A DNA stretch of 64,000 bases from Artemisia argyi. Its lineage: Eukaryota > Streptophyta > Magnoliopsida > Asterales > Asteraceae. Within the stretch, counting starts at the first letter, position 1. Every line of letters starts with the position of its first letter. Shown in pieces: positions 10,712 to 22,466 of the stretch. The notes below the pieces were generated by a model. That model saw only the letters and a program-made list of their open reading frames with translations. It did not search any database and had not been told where the DNA came from. Location: positions 3,752,501-3,816,500 of the forward strand of contig CM060703.1 in NCBI GenBank assembly GCA_030686995.1. The letters run 5' to 3'. The position numbers were made by a program, and so were the translations under genes.

Positions 10712-10941
10712 GAAGGTGAGAGTGGTGAGATAAAAGATTAAAAACCCAGTAGTAAAGCACATGCAGATCATTTCACACTACATATATGTTCACACATAAT
10801 TAGTTTACCTATGTCACAATAAACATTCTACAATATTATCATATAAGTTGGTTCGACGGAAGTACAAAAAACAAATTAGCTAAATACGTTATAAATAGAA
10901 ATAGTAAAACGATAAACAATGCAAGTGAAGATAGGCAACTT

Positions 10942-11169
10942 CTACGGAGAGCAATAAGCAAGTTTGAACACACACCGAGACCATTCACCAACTAAACTTA
11001 ACGAAGAACTTGTTAGTTCATTTGAGGTCAGGCCAATTTCCCATTCTCCTTCAAGACCATTTCTTATCTCACAACATTTGAGGTCTGGCCAATTTCCAGA
11101 TTTGTTTTCCATCACCCCCATATCAATTAGCTTGAAGAAGTAATCAGTGGCTTTGAGCCCCTCATCTGA
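10942..11169 (-). pseudogene. Possible 3' end of an unrecognised minus-strand gene, cut by element X
   Basis: On the minus strand a frame of 75 codons is open from the X LTR junction at 11169 to a TAG at 10942-10944. It includes a D-E-G-L-K start, a FFKLIDMGVM segment and GNWPDLKCCEIRNGLEGEWE. A short segment appears twice (SGNWPDLK and EGEWEIGL), reflecting a direct repeat in the DNA. There is no start codon in what remains. I do not recognise the family. The frame may be the last exon of a convergent neighbour truncated by the X insertion, or chance. Confidence 0.3.
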
Positions 11170-11305
11170 GTTGAACGATCAATCCCCCAGTACTTGTCAC
11201 TATACTATACTACAACGATCAGGTACACTGCCTGGCGGGGATTGCAAGCTTCTCAAGATCCCTTGAGAGGTAAAACCTGTTGCGAGGGCGCAATCCCGCA
11301 TATCA
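11169..11305 (+). repeat. 5' LTR remnant of gypsy element X
   Basis: These bases match 48542-48679, the end of the X 3' LTR, with few differences. Shared blocks include GATTGCAAGCTTCTCAAGAT and AACCTGTTGCGAGGGCGCAA. The remnant ends in TATCA like the 3' LTR. Most of the 5' LTR is deleted; the left edge abuts unrelated host sequence. Confidence 0.85.
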
Positions 11306-11311
11306 AGTTTT

Positions 11312-11330
11312 TGGCGCCGCAGCCCGGGGA
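11312..11330 (+). promoter_or_regulatory. Primer-binding site of element X (tRNA-Asp type)
   Basis: TGGCGCCGCAGCCCGGGGA starts six bases after the LTR end. Plant Athila/Tat-lineage elements commonly use TGGCGCCGTTGCCGGGGA, complementary to tRNA-Asp. This copy differs slightly, consistent with decay. Confidence 0.75.
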
Positions 11331-11475
11331 ATAGTTATTGTCTAGGTTAGAATTTCTTTTTATTAGGTCTACTTGCTAGATTCCTTTCTAGTGAGATTTT
11401 TATTTTTATTTTTAGGTTTCTTTAGTCTATCTCATTTCTTTGTTCCTTTGTTCGTAACCATTACCATCCGACATC

Positions 11476-13224
11476 ATGGAAGGTGGTAATATCTTTGAAC
11501 CCATCAACCCACCACAACAAAACCACCCACAAAACCTACCACAACCAAACCAACCTCCTAGACCCTGAACTTTAGGGGAGTATTCCCGTCCTAGCCACCA
11601 AGGCTATCGAAACACCATTGAGCTCACTCAAGGAGCCAATGTGTCTCCCTTGCGATCCGACACCATCCGCTTGGTGCAAAGCGGATGTGCATTCCATGGA
11701 CTTCGTTCCGAAGATCCTAATCAACATCTCAAGGATTTCCTAAAAATCGTAGATTCCATAGACCTTGATGTTGCAACTAGAGAGACGACCCGATTACGTC
11801 TATTCCAATTCTCTCTACGTGACAAAGCTAGTCAATGGCTTGAACGTGTACCCGCGGGATCCATCACCTCTTGGGATGATCTCACTTCTCATTTCCTTGC
11901 TCAATTTTTCCCACCGGGGAGAACTACCAAGCTTAGAAATGACATCTTGATGTTCCAGCAACGTCAAGGTGAAACTCTCTATGAAGCATGGACTCGTTTC
12001 AAGGACTTACTCCAAAAAGTCCCTCATCATGGCATAGATCTTTGGCTCCAAGTCCAAATCTTCTATGACCATATCGATCTCTCCACAAGGCGAACCATTG
12101 ACCAATCGGCCAGGGGCAAGCTACGTGATCTGAGTACGGAAGAATCATGGGAACTCATAGAAGATCTTGCTCTTTATGACAACGAAAGTTGGAATGATCC
12201 CCGTGACTTGAACAAAACGGTCAAGGCAATATCTTTGCCTTCGAACAATTCTAGCACTCCCGACCGTAGGATCATGGAACTTGAAGACCAAGTCAAGTTT
12301 CTCATGAAATCCTACGAAGCTCCTAAGCCTTCAAGCCAAGTGAACAAAATCACTTCTTCATGCGAATTATGTAGTGGTCCCCATGACACTCGTGATTTGG
12401 TGGAACTCCCCGGACAAGCTTTTGCGGATTACGCATCCTCGCGTACCGATGAAGCGGGAGACAAGTGGTACACTTTCAAACCCGAGCCAAACCCTTACGG
12501 TGATTCCTACAATCCTTCTTGGAAAAATCACCCGAACCTTAGGTGGAAACAAAACCAAAACATGCCCCAAAATAATTCTTCCAATCCATCTAATCGTTAC
12601 CAACCAAACGGTCCACCCTCTAACCATACTTTCAACAACAATCCTTCCAATAACTATGGTAGTACCAATAATCTTGAAGGATTGATGTCCAAGTTTATGG
12701 CATCTCAAGAAGCTCGTATAGCTAAGTTTGAATCCGAATTCAATCAACAACAAACGGAGATGACCAATAAAATTGACAACTTGTTGAAAGCCCTCAACAA
12801 CCAAGTGCTAACTACACCTAGGAAGGACACTAGGGACACGAGTAGCGGAATCCAAATTAAGGACCCCTCATCATCCAAACACGTCCACTTTGTCAATGTT
12901 GTCACCATTACGCCAATAGATAAGAATATAGAAGAAAGTGACAAGGATGAAGTTGGACCTAAGGTTGAGATTAAGGAAGTTAAGGATAAAAAGGAAGAAA
13001 AGTTAGAGGAATTAGATAATGTAGAGGACTACTTCAATAGGTTACCCACCAAGGAAGAACGAGAATACCATAAGAATCTATTTGATGACCCCGAGACACC
13101 TTACATCCTTGGTTCACCAATCATCAAAATGGGTGATCCCTCTAACATCAACATACCATGCAACATTGGGCATGTGCATGTGTGGAAAGCCTACATCGAT
13201 CTTAGATCTCCCATAAACATATGA
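11476..13224 (+). pseudogene. Ty3/gypsy gag (element X), with premature stop
   Basis: The frame starts at ATG 11476 (MEGGNIFEPINPP) and runs to TGA 13222-13224, 582 codons. It is broken once by TGA at 11566-11568 where the family has Arg. After that stop it is open for 551 codons. Seen in order: Pro/Gln-rich N-terminus; retrotransposon gag domain at about residues 80-220 (SLRDKASQWLERVPAGSITS and QFFPPGRTTKLRNDI are typical); a degraded CX2C zinc knuckle with GPHDTRD; DYASSRTDEAGDKWYTFKPE; an Asn-rich linker; a coiled-coil-like Gln/Lys segment; and a Lys/Glu-rich end. It finishes in the retropepsin start, DLRSPINI in place of the active DxGSxxNI type. No reverse transcriptase follows, so this looks like a gag-PR-only non-autonomous element. 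Confidence 0.88.
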
Positions 13225-13733
13225 CTAAGATCCATTACAACTAGGTAATGAAAAAGCAACTTGGACCTAGGATATGTCCCAACACGGGTTGGATGAATAA
13301 CTTTGTGGGGAGAGTAAAAGGATTGCACGTTTTTGTAGGAAACTTTACATACATTACCGACTTTGTGATTGTAGAAGATATTCGTCCGGTAATAAATGGT
13401 TGTTTAAGTCAAGTAGTGTTGAAAAATCCATTTGTTGAGGCCTCTAAGATGAATTATGACACGTCCCTAGGGATAGTTAGATTCAAGGATGAGAATGATG
13501 AGATAGCTTACCAAATGCCCTATAAGATTGAACAATTCCGTCTTCTCTCAAACCTTGAAAAGGAACACAAGTAAGCGGTCTACTATAGGAATGATGAGGA
13601 TAGATGTAGAGGAGTAGACTATGTCATGAGTAGAATATTCGGTTTCTACAAAGAATGTTTGCAACTAGGTCCGGAATACAAAACTAATATTGAGGATGAC
13701 CTAGAGAATGTGACCAATGACGAGGTCACGTAA
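13225..13733 (+). pseudogene. Retropepsin-like C-terminal part (element X), frameshifted
   Basis: Immediately after the gag stop the frame resumes one base out. It has one TAG where Trp is expected (near 13241), then QLGPRICPNTG, FVGRVKGLHVFVGNFTYITD and CLSQVVLKNPFVEASKMNYD, typical of the protease region. A TAA at about 13572 interrupts before a tail VDYVMSRIFGFYKECLQLGPEYK that ends at TAA 13731-13733. The catalytic DTG/DSG-like triad is already damaged in the preceding frame. The copy at 38047-38523 carries the same lesions, so both descend from one already dead sequence. Confidence 0.82.
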
Positions 13734-14602
13734 TTGCCCGTGACCTTGAGTCTAGCTACAAGACTCGATAATAAAGAAAAGCGCTTCTTGGGAGGCAACC
13801 CATGCTTTGTGTGTTTTTATTTGTTTCCGTATGCGTGTTTTATTTTTATTGTTGGTAAATCATGTTTCAAAGTAAATTGTGAAAATGCTTTATTTTGTTT
13901 TTAACTTCGTCTTAATTACATATAAAGGTATTTTGCAAAAGCTAAGTGTAAGGGAAATCAAAATTTGTTTATAAGAACGAAAATGAACATGATTCACTAC
14001 AATATTTAATGAGCATGTATATTAGTATTTGTTAGAGTCAAATGCTTGTATCGAGTCATAATGATGTTTTGCAGGATTTTCCAGGAAATAAGGCATAAGT
14101 TTTTCCAGAAATTTTCTGGAAACTTAACATAAGATTTTTTCAGGAACATTCTGACGGCGTCAGGAGTTACAACCTGACGGCGTCAGGTACTAAAATTCTG
14201 AAAAATTTTGCGAGTTTTGTTTAAACCGGAGTCTTAAAGTTTTTGTTGATTCTTTAGTTTTATAAACTCCAGGAAATCTGCAAACATTCATTCCACAAGC
14301 ATTATATCTTAATTTGTTTTCTAGGATTTTTTTAGTATATATAGATTGCCGCTGATTTTACGCGAGGTTTGCCTTGATTGTTTTCTCAGGTTTAACATGT
14401 TATATATGACAAGAAGATAATTTATATTTCTGGAGAGAAGCTTTCAAAGTTCATTTTCTTGGAGGAAGATCTAACCTTGTTGACACACTATCCACACCGA
14501 ACGAATCAAGGGAGTATTTTTTTTCATTCTTTTACTTGTTTTACTTTTACATCCTTTAATTGAACATTAGGGACAATGTTCATCCTAAGTGTAAGGGGAG
14601 GG
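13734..14602 (+). mobile_element. Element X untranslated 3' region
   Basis: It begins with the conserved block GCGCTTCTTGGGAGGCAACC that follows the polyprotein in this kind of element. It contains two TGACGGCGTCA motifs (14152-14162 and 14175-14185) and a TATATATAG at 14336. It ends near GGGACAATGTTCATCCTAAG followed by a purine-rich AAGGGGAGGG at 14593-14602, a plausible polypurine tract. No reverse transcriptase, RNase H or integrase sequence is present. Confidence 0.65.
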
Positions 14603-14867
14603 TAAATGATGATACCTTATAGGATACAATTGCACTTGAGTTTGTTTGTTCAATAGTAGGTGTGTAATAAAACTAAGAGAAATACTTGCTACGGCAATTT
14701 TAGCGCCAAATTTAAAATTTTTTACAATATTTAGGAGTGAAACTTTAGCCTTAACAAGCGTCTCATGGATAGGAGTTGTATGACTAGCACAAAACCGTAC
14801 CACTTAAAAATTTTTCACCAAAATATGTGAGGTTCGCCTTTAGATTTGATAGGAAAAGCATTCATTA

Positions 14868-15167
14868 TTAGTGCTTATAAGTGTACCGGTAGTATTTAGA
14901 TTCTAGGCATATAATTAGCATATGAAGTGCTATTATTACAATGATTACAATAAAAAGCGTAGAATATTCAATAGGCTGACCCAGCATAACAATAAGGATT
15001 CCCATCAACAGTACCATAGCAAGAACCACCATAGGATGAAATACTTTGATTATTCTAAAAGATAAGTATAAGTACACCATTAGAAACAATAGCAAGCCTA
15101 GTTCATAAACATAAAGACAAATAAGTATTATTTCATATTTATTGAAGATTACATAGAAACATAACAA
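14868..15167 (-). CDS. Hydrophobic minus-strand frame, doubtful
   Basis: An open frame of 99 codons with several strongly hydrophobic stretches (LLLFLMVYLYLSF, VVLAMVLLMGILIVML, LFIVIIVIIALHMLII). It has a non-ATG first codon and begins inside what looks like the 3' untranslated region of the 54-residue ORF upstream. Another reading after a TATCTTTTAG acceptor-like sequence gives a short Gly/Tyr/Cys-rich peptide in a different frame. It is duplicated unchanged at 39658-39957. It may be only a low-complexity AT-rich frame. Confidence 0.2.
   Translation of the reverse strand: MLCFYVIFNKYEIILICLYVYELGLLLFLMVYLYLSFRIIKVFHPMVVLAMVLLMGILIVMLGQPIEYSTLFIVIIVIIALHMLIICLESKYYRYTYKH
15138..15143 (-). 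terminator. AATAAA poly(A) signal for the minus-strand unit
   Basis: Plus-strand TTTATT reads AATAAA on the minus strand, 55 bases past the stop codon of the 54-residue ORF. It is followed by AT-rich sequence. Confidence 0.45.
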
Positions 15168-15198
15168 GGATACATTTTAAATAAACCCTAGCTTAAGA

Positions 15199-15363
15199 CT
15201 AGTGCCTCCATATCTTATCAACACCATACGATAGAACCGTGAGTGGTATTAGGAACCCCACAATCCCGACCAAAACTACATAATCTTCATCCGGAACAAA
15301 AGTCAAATAGGTGGTGGCAACAACGATATATACCATTGCGATAATAGTAATTAGGCTCGACAT
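15199..15363 (-). CDS. 54-residue two-helix membrane peptide, antisense in retrotransposon
   Basis: ATG at 15363-15361 to TAG at 15201-15199. The product has two hydrophobic stretches of helix length, residues about 4-21 (LITIIAMVYIVVATTYLT) and about 29-46 (VVLVGIVGFLIPLTVLSY). They are separated by an acidic turn PDED, and the end is basic/aromatic (DKIWRH). The reading frame is preceded on its own strand by a TATA box, five AACGG cores and about 70-100 bases of leader, and followed by AATAAA. That is a complete small transcription unit antisense to the element. I recognise no family. An identical copy is at 39989-40153 because the enclosing segment is duplicated. The function is unknown and expression is inferred only from signals. 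Confidence 0.5.
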   Translation of the reverse strand: MSSLITIIAMVYIVVATTYLTFVPDEDYVVLVGIVGFLIPLTVLSYGVDKIWRH

Positions 15364-15456
15364 TTTCGGAAGTATTTAATGAGAGAGAAGGATTAAGAAT
15401 AGGAAATGTGAAATGATAGGAAAATGGATGATGAAAGAATAGGAAATTAAATGGAG

Positions 15457-15572
15457 TATTTATAGGCTCAAAATTTTAGCCGTTGGGACCAAATATAGCC
15501 GTTAAGTTACTATTCACGACCGTTAATATTCACTATTCACTAGCCGTTATTTTTCCACTATTCCTGACCGTT
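15457..15572 (-). promoter_or_regulatory. Minus-strand promoter: TATA box and five AACGG cores
   Basis: On the minus strand CTATAAATA (15457-15465) lies about 95 bases before the ATG of the 54-residue ORF. Upstream, AACGG cores sit at 15480-15484, 15499-15503, 15520-15524, 15544-15548 and 15568-15572, spaced 19-24 bases. The first reads CCCAACGGCTA, which fits the mitosis-specific activator consensus YCYAACGGYYA bound by three-repeat MYB factors; the others match the core only. The copy at 40247-40362 is the same. Confidence 0.55.
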
Positions 15573-18500
15573 ATTTTTCAATATTCACAACCCTTAAATA
15601 CATCAGTTATTTTGTCTTGTTAAGTACAAGTAAATCTAACTGAATCACGTTTTCGTAGATTTAGGAATAAAAATCTCTCGACAACCTTTGTTCAAAAATT
15701 CTTTACTCAAGTAATCACATTAAATTTGAATTTCGGGACGAAATTCAGAATGACATGTGGGTACTGTAAAACCTCGCGAAAATTCGTATAATTAACTTCG
15801 GTTAATTAAATAAATAATCTCTGTCATTATTGTAATCACCATTTTTACGGGGAAATTTAAAATTTTCTTTGTATATTAAAATGGTCACGATTACGATATT
15901 GCAAAATTTACCAAACGACAAAACAAGTTCTCGACACAATTAACAAAATATTAATAATTCACTAATCTTAATTAACAATATTAATCACAAAATAAAATGG
16001 ACCTTGTTCTTTCATAAGCCCAACCGGCCCAAACATAAAACCCATTTTTCCTTAATTATATTTCATATAAATCGACCAAATAAGCTTCAAAACGCCTCTT
16101 TTATTTTCAATTCGTACACACGACACCTATATATTTTTGCACCATCTCGTTCACCACCTAGCCAAATATTAGTGTGTCAAATCTCAAGTTCATTGGACGA
16201 CGTTTGATACATTTTTAAGTGGCAAAGTGATCGAACAAAAATCAATTCAATCGATTCATAAAATATTCATTTCTTAACCGTTTTGATTCCCGTTTGTTTC
16301 TAATTGTTCCTAATAATATTCCTGAGATGATTCTATGTTCAAATATCGAAGATGATCAAGTATGTACAAGTAGTATACGATTTTGTAAATCGTATACCAA
16401 GATATATATATGGTCGACATATCTACATGAATCACCAAACATGTACCTCAAAATATGCTCTCACACTCTTTATTATAGTAATATAATTCGTCAGCTATGG
16501 ATCAAGTTCTATTCAATTCTTCAAATCATGTACATGTATATATGTAGTCGACATATATATATGGAAACTCAATTTCCATTTGAATTCTATTCATGTTCAC
16601 TGACACCATAGTACACTTGTTTCCCAAATCCTAAACAAATATATATACTCCCTTTGTTACACAGTACGTAGTCATGCCCACATACATGCAAACCTTCCAT
16701 TTTTTTTTATTTCAACATTCTCTAAAATATTTTTGGTTCTTGTTGAACGAGAAAAATGAAAAAAGGAGCAAGTCATGGGTTCTAAAATATCTCTTCATTT
16801 TCAATACGCAACGACTTTAAAAGCTTGGAAGCTATAGAGTCGTTTTGGTTTCGTTTCTCACTCGTCCCTCGTTCGTCTTCCACACCGTTTCTCACCACCA
16901 TTCTTGGTGTTGTAAGTTATTTCAAATCATTTCCATTTAAAATCATACGTTAAATTATTGTCATGCATCATGTTTATTTTGTTCGATCGTATATAGTTTC
17001 ATATATATATTTCACGTACGTATATATTTTTAGCAACACAAACGTGACTAGCCTCTATCTTGGAAGGCCTAGGAGTCACCATGCACACATCTTTCACTTT
17101 TATTTTACGTTACATGCATCAAATAAATCATTTTGAACCATAATCCATCGTATGAAATTTGTACCAAAAACACTTGGTAAATTTTCCATATTTTCAAAAT
17201 ATATGAAAGATTCAAACACCATACAAATGCATCGTATAACTTTCAATTTCACGTAACAGGCACCCAATATTTTTCTACGTACTAATAGACCACCTAGAAA
17301 ACTATTAGTTTCATATACACGACTTATAAAAATAATCACGTTTTGATATGTCAATCGAGCCAAAGTGAATCGACATAAACCAGTTTTTCAAACCAAATAA
17401 ATATTAAAAACCTTATAGTTGTCGAGTGGGCTTATTTAAGGCCCAATAAGACTTAACGATTTAACAGCCCACTGGGCCCATAAAATATATTTTTAGAATC
17501 ACAAAGGAAGCCCAAGTTCAAGCCCAAAATAATTTTCATGTCCTCGCCTCTAAATTTTTAAAATGGGCTTTTATTTAGTTCGAATTAAGGCCCATAAGCT
17601 AAAAAAATAAGATTTTCATAAAATAAGTAGTTGAAATAAGCTTGAAATTAATAAAAGAAGCTACGGAAATTTTTATAAAATTTTTATAATCATTTTTGCA
17701 AATTTGGACTAAAAATGTAACGCGACGACACCTATAGGGACTAAAAGTGAAAACTGTGAAAAGAAAGGACTAAAAATGTAGAAACAGAAAGTTAGGATAA
17801 AATTTATAATATAGGATTGTTACAAGATTAGACTGTAATATTGGACATGTAGTGGACTATAATTGTAAAATATATATAAAAAGGACTAACGGTGTGACGC
17901 TAACGCCGTTAGTATAAAAAGTGTAAAAATGGAAAAAGGACAAGGACTACACATAATTTATTTGACATTCTTATTTTATTTTCTATTTTACGGCAACCAT
18001 CACGTCATATGCATTTTATTATATTTTATATATATATTATTTATTTTTACGTTAATTTTATATATATAACGATATCTAAAACGTTAATATTTTTACTTAC
18101 AATTAAAAAGGTAAAACTACGATGGATATTTTAAATAAAGTATTTTAACATATCATGCATGACATAATAATTTCACTGCATATCATCTATTCGTCATAAC
18201 GAATAAATATTATTCGTTATTCGTTCGTATTTACCAAATAGCATTTGGTTATATTCTCTGATAAATTTATTTATCAGGTTCTGTGTCAAAGACGTTTCCA
18301 TAATCGTTTCCATAAATCTCATCCTATCTTACTTTTCATCATTTCCAAATCAATCCAGGTGAGTCATAGCCCCATTTCCAATAATTGTTTTTAAACTCAT
18401 TGGGGGAGATACATGCTTACATATACCTTGATAACTTGATAAGTATATGAAATAAAATACATGATTTAAATCAATTTCCTAATTGATATTAAAATAATAT

Positions 18501-18718
18501 AATTTGTGATTTAAAATGTGATATATACAATACTTAATTGAAATACTGATACTCATATAATAATGCTTCCAATTTGATTATTGTGGCATGTGATATATAT
18601 ATTTTACTGATGAATTACTTGACTGAAATATTGATACTCTGATGATAATGTTTCCAATTCGATTATTGTGATATGTGATATATATATATATATATATGTT
18701 ACTGGCGAAATACTTAAA

Positions 18719-18789
18719 CTGAATTTCTGATACTCAAACGATAATATTTTCAAACTGAATTTCTGATACTCAAATGATACTGTTTTCAA
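18719..18789 (+). repeat. 36-bp tandem repeat in LTR_A (about two copies)
   Basis: Unit contains CTGATACTCAAATGATAAT and TTTTCAAACTGAATTT. The 3' LTR_A has about four copies at 43497-43637, which accounts for much of the length difference between the two LTRs. Confidence 0.8.
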
Positions 18790-18936
18790 ATTGATTACTG
18801 TGATACGATACTTGATTACATGATGTTATGCTAAATGAGCCCATTAGTCCTTGATATTGCCTAAGTTAGCTTATCGCCATATAGTCCCTCAATCATGAGC
18901 CATTAATCACTGTAATGTGAGCGCGAATATAGAGAA

Positions 18937-21900
18937 TGTAACAATTCGCAATTTCAGGTTAATTACTATTCCCGGAAAATTTTACTATTCACTTTTACTA
19001 TTCATTTTTCCCGAAATTTTCCCGAAATTTGATTTTTGTTTCTTGGCCTCGAGTGATAAATCATTTCCATAGCAAATTAAAAGTTTGACATTCATAAGCT
19101 CATTTTTGTGAAAGTTAATAAGGAATTACACGTTTTAGGGTAAAACGTCATTCAAAAATTCTACGCACAACGAAACTCGACCGCGTTAAGTGACCCCGCA
19201 TCAGAAAAATGTTTGACACACTCATGATTTATTTGAGAATTAATCGTGACTGAGAAAAACATGACCAAAATAAGCCTCGGCCGTGGAAAACTGGAATTTT
19301 CAGTTTTTAAGCGTTTTTACTCAGCCGTAACCTTAGCCTATACCTGCACTGCGTTTCTAATTGATTTGAGTTTTCAACTTATTAGAAAAAGTCAACATAT
19401 TTTCCCTCCTCCTTTGACCAAAAATCATTCCTTGATTTTATAAGTCATTCATTGATTTTTAGGCTTACGGTTTGATGTCTAAAAGACATTTAATACCAAC
19501 CGACACTAGACTGAGCCCAGTCTAGACATTGTAAGTCATTTTAAATCATTTTTATCCTATTAGAAAAGTAACATTTTACTTTTCTCAATTTTACGCAATA
19601 TTCGTACGTTTTACGTATTAAGCGTTTTAGACCCGTGTTTCCAGTTTTAGCAGGGTTTTACCACCCCATTGGAACCTACCACTCATTTTATATTTTATTA
19701 TGGAGTATTTTGACAAGTTTAATCATTCCTCCAAGTTTCGTATTTTTACGATACCCGGTTTTACGTTTTGTGACGTAACAACTTACGGTTAGCATTTTAC
19801 GGAGTCGAAACTAGCTCCATAAGCTTGGATAATATCATCAAAAGTCCACACTTGCTCCCCAAGCTTGGCAAACCGCCTCTAGGTGGGGGGGATTCACACT
19901 TGTGGCATGATCTCATGCTCCTAACTCTAAGATGCATACAAGTGTCCATACTTGCTCACCAAGTGTTGACAAGTCAACATAACTAACCTCCTTAAGCTCC
20001 TATAAAATCTCCCCCCCCCCCCTCTCCTTGGCCGTCCCTCATCACACACACAACACACCCTCTCATTTGCTAGTTTACTTCAAGTTTTGTGCAAGATTCA
20101 AGAGCATAACAACACATAAACTCTAGTTAGGTTTTGATTCATCAAAACTACTTCCAAACCCTAGAAACTTTGGTGATTTCTCTTGAGTTTGAATCCACTC
20201 AAGTCACCTCAACTTTCATCATCTCTCTTTCAAGAATACAAGTGTAGAAAGATTGCTTGAAGTGAAGTAGGTTGAAGCTAAAGTCTATCAAAGTCCTTAC
20301 CTTACATGCTACTTACCTTTCTTTGTAGAAAGCCAAAGTTGTAAGCAAAACCCTAACATACTTCTTGTTAAATATCATAATCATGTTATTTACATATCAT
20401 TCATGCTATATATTGTCTTGTTGTCATGTCCATGATGTATAAAAATGAGTAAAACAAGTTATGATATATATATGTTAACTTATGATCTTTAAACAAGTAA
20501 ACTAGTGACTTTTATGGAGAACCACGACCAAAATAGTACAACTATGATATTTGACACTTACTTACTGTTAAATAGGACTTAACAAGGAAAACATAGCAAT
20601 TTGAATCACCCAAAACGAGTACCCGAGTCAAAAGTTATGACCATTTGAAGTTAGCAAAACCAAAACGCCGAAACTGCCGATACCTACTGTTTTGCATTCT
20701 GCCATTTTGAAAGTCACCCTTCTGTTCTGATTCATCAAAAAGTTAAAACACGAAAGTTGTCCGGAACGACGTTTTCGTTCAGGAACAAAGAAGCTCGAGC
20801 CCTGAAAACGCTTTCCGAGTGATATTTTCTTCAAATTCTTAACAGCCCATTTTTAGACCAAAGTCATTATATAAAGGTTATGGTTTATAAAGACCAAGAG
20901 GTCTTATGACCTAGATTCAAGACCACAACCATGGCTAGAGCCAAGGTTGAGTCTCAAGACCATGGAACAATGACCAAAGGTCATAGCAAAGCCATGGCTA
21001 AAGACCATATAAACATACCAAGGCGAAAACATGAGTTAAGACCATATATACATACCAAGGCGAAAACATGAGCTAACGACCATATACACTTACCAAGGCA
21101 AATACATGAACTAAAGAGTTGGCGATAACTTAAACATACAACTTGGATCTACTTCATCTAAAGAACCATGAGATATTACAAGAAATTGTCATATAAGTTA
21201 TAAGAAACTTACCCTAATAACAATCTTCATGTAATCATAAACTTTCCTAAGTTTATTCAAATATCGGACATGTAACTTTTCGGATCAAAACTTATATATA
21301 TATACTTTATCAACTACTACAATAGTAGGGAGCCTCATGTGAGGAGTTCATTACGTAAGCCGTCGAGATTGAGTTGTGGATTTACGAATTAAAGTGTCCT
21401 GGCTCCTCGAACGTTTACTAACATGACTTCTGAATTATGTCGGCCCGAACGGTAGTAAACGATATATAAACTATACATGTTTCATGAATCATTTCTTTTC
21501 AAAGACTTACACAATACATCATACCATATCATGGACTAAGTGCAAGATATATATTGGCATGTTTATGTTTCCTTAGACATTATTCCAAACCTAAGTTGCA
21601 ACAATTATTCTAGGTTGCTCGTAGAAGTTCTTACGGCATATCCATCATTCTCATTATATATCATCCAACTCAAGGTGAGTTCATAGCCCCACTTTCCATT
21701 ACTTAATTGTTTTACAAATCCTTGGGGGAAATACATGCTATTTTTAACCGAGCACAATGTTTTTAAATTGTATGCTTGCCTGATTGTTTTATTATCACTT
21801 AGTATCATCCTTGCCAAACCGAGATCCCTTATTATGAACCATTTAATCACTAGAAATAGTGAGCGCGAATATTGTGAATAGGCCTATTGGGATTGACGAA

Positions 21901-22466
21901 TCCCATTTGTATTGACTAAGTTCAAACAAATGCATTAATATTTGAGACATTAGGTATGACGGCAAAGTACCTACCGGGATAACTCCGCCGATTGATATTG
22001 GTACCCGTTAACGTTTTGGTGTCATAAGCTTAGTATTTGATAATAACTGTTCCGGGCGTATAACAACGTGGCCCATCTTTGTTTTCCAACCATTAGTGTG
22101 AGCCTATAACTCACACTACCAACATATTGTGTTCAAACATTAAACAAACTCTATGAATATCACTCAACCTTTGTGTTGACCTCTCAAGCATGTATTTCAG
22201 GTTCATGACGATCAAGGATGGCACGGAAGGGCACGGATACTCAAGAGGGCTATAAATTTTATTATCATTCAAAAACTCATTTAATTTAAATTGTAAACAT
22301 GGAACCATTTGGGACCTCATTTTGTAATCTCTGATATTTATACAATTTGAATGATAAATCTTTTAAAACGACTCAATTGGAGTTCGTTTTCTATTATTGT
22401 GACTATTGTGCCGTCGAGTAACACCCAGTTTGAATTCCGCTGCAACCATGAATTGGGGGTGTTACA
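18937..22466 (+). repeat. LARD 5' LTR (L2)
   Basis: TGTAACAATTC to GGGGGTGTTACA. It carries a short tandem array of a 30-40 bp unit (CATACCAAGGCGAAAACATG) at about 21020-21115 and a C-run near 20011. At the place where L1 and L4 hold the 5S-like cassette (about 19265-19360) it has a different sequence (CTCGGCCGTGGAAAACTGG and onward). Confidence 0.92.

Larger units (their letters stand above)
13257..15764 (+). repeat. Segment S, first copy (about 2.5 kb, duplicated at 38048-40554)
   Basis: From the protease region through the X polypurine tract and the antisense unit to the base before LTR_A, this is nearly identical to 38048-40554 at a constant offset of 24790 bases, with only scattered substitutions. 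In both places it is followed directly by LTR_A. Its last bases (TTCGGGACGAAATTC then GTGGGTAC) look like the polypurine/pre-LTR region of chromovirus-type elements. Confidence 0.92.

Noticed and set aside
12367..12804. 145-codon frame antisense to gag
   Set aside because: It is a shadow of the gag reading frame, with codon composition mirroring it and no independent signals.
16294..16611. 105-codon plus-strand frame in LTR_A, also at 41084-41401
   Set aside because: Identity of the two copies follows from the LTR duplication. The sequence is AT-rich and low in complexity, with no recognised domain or promoter.
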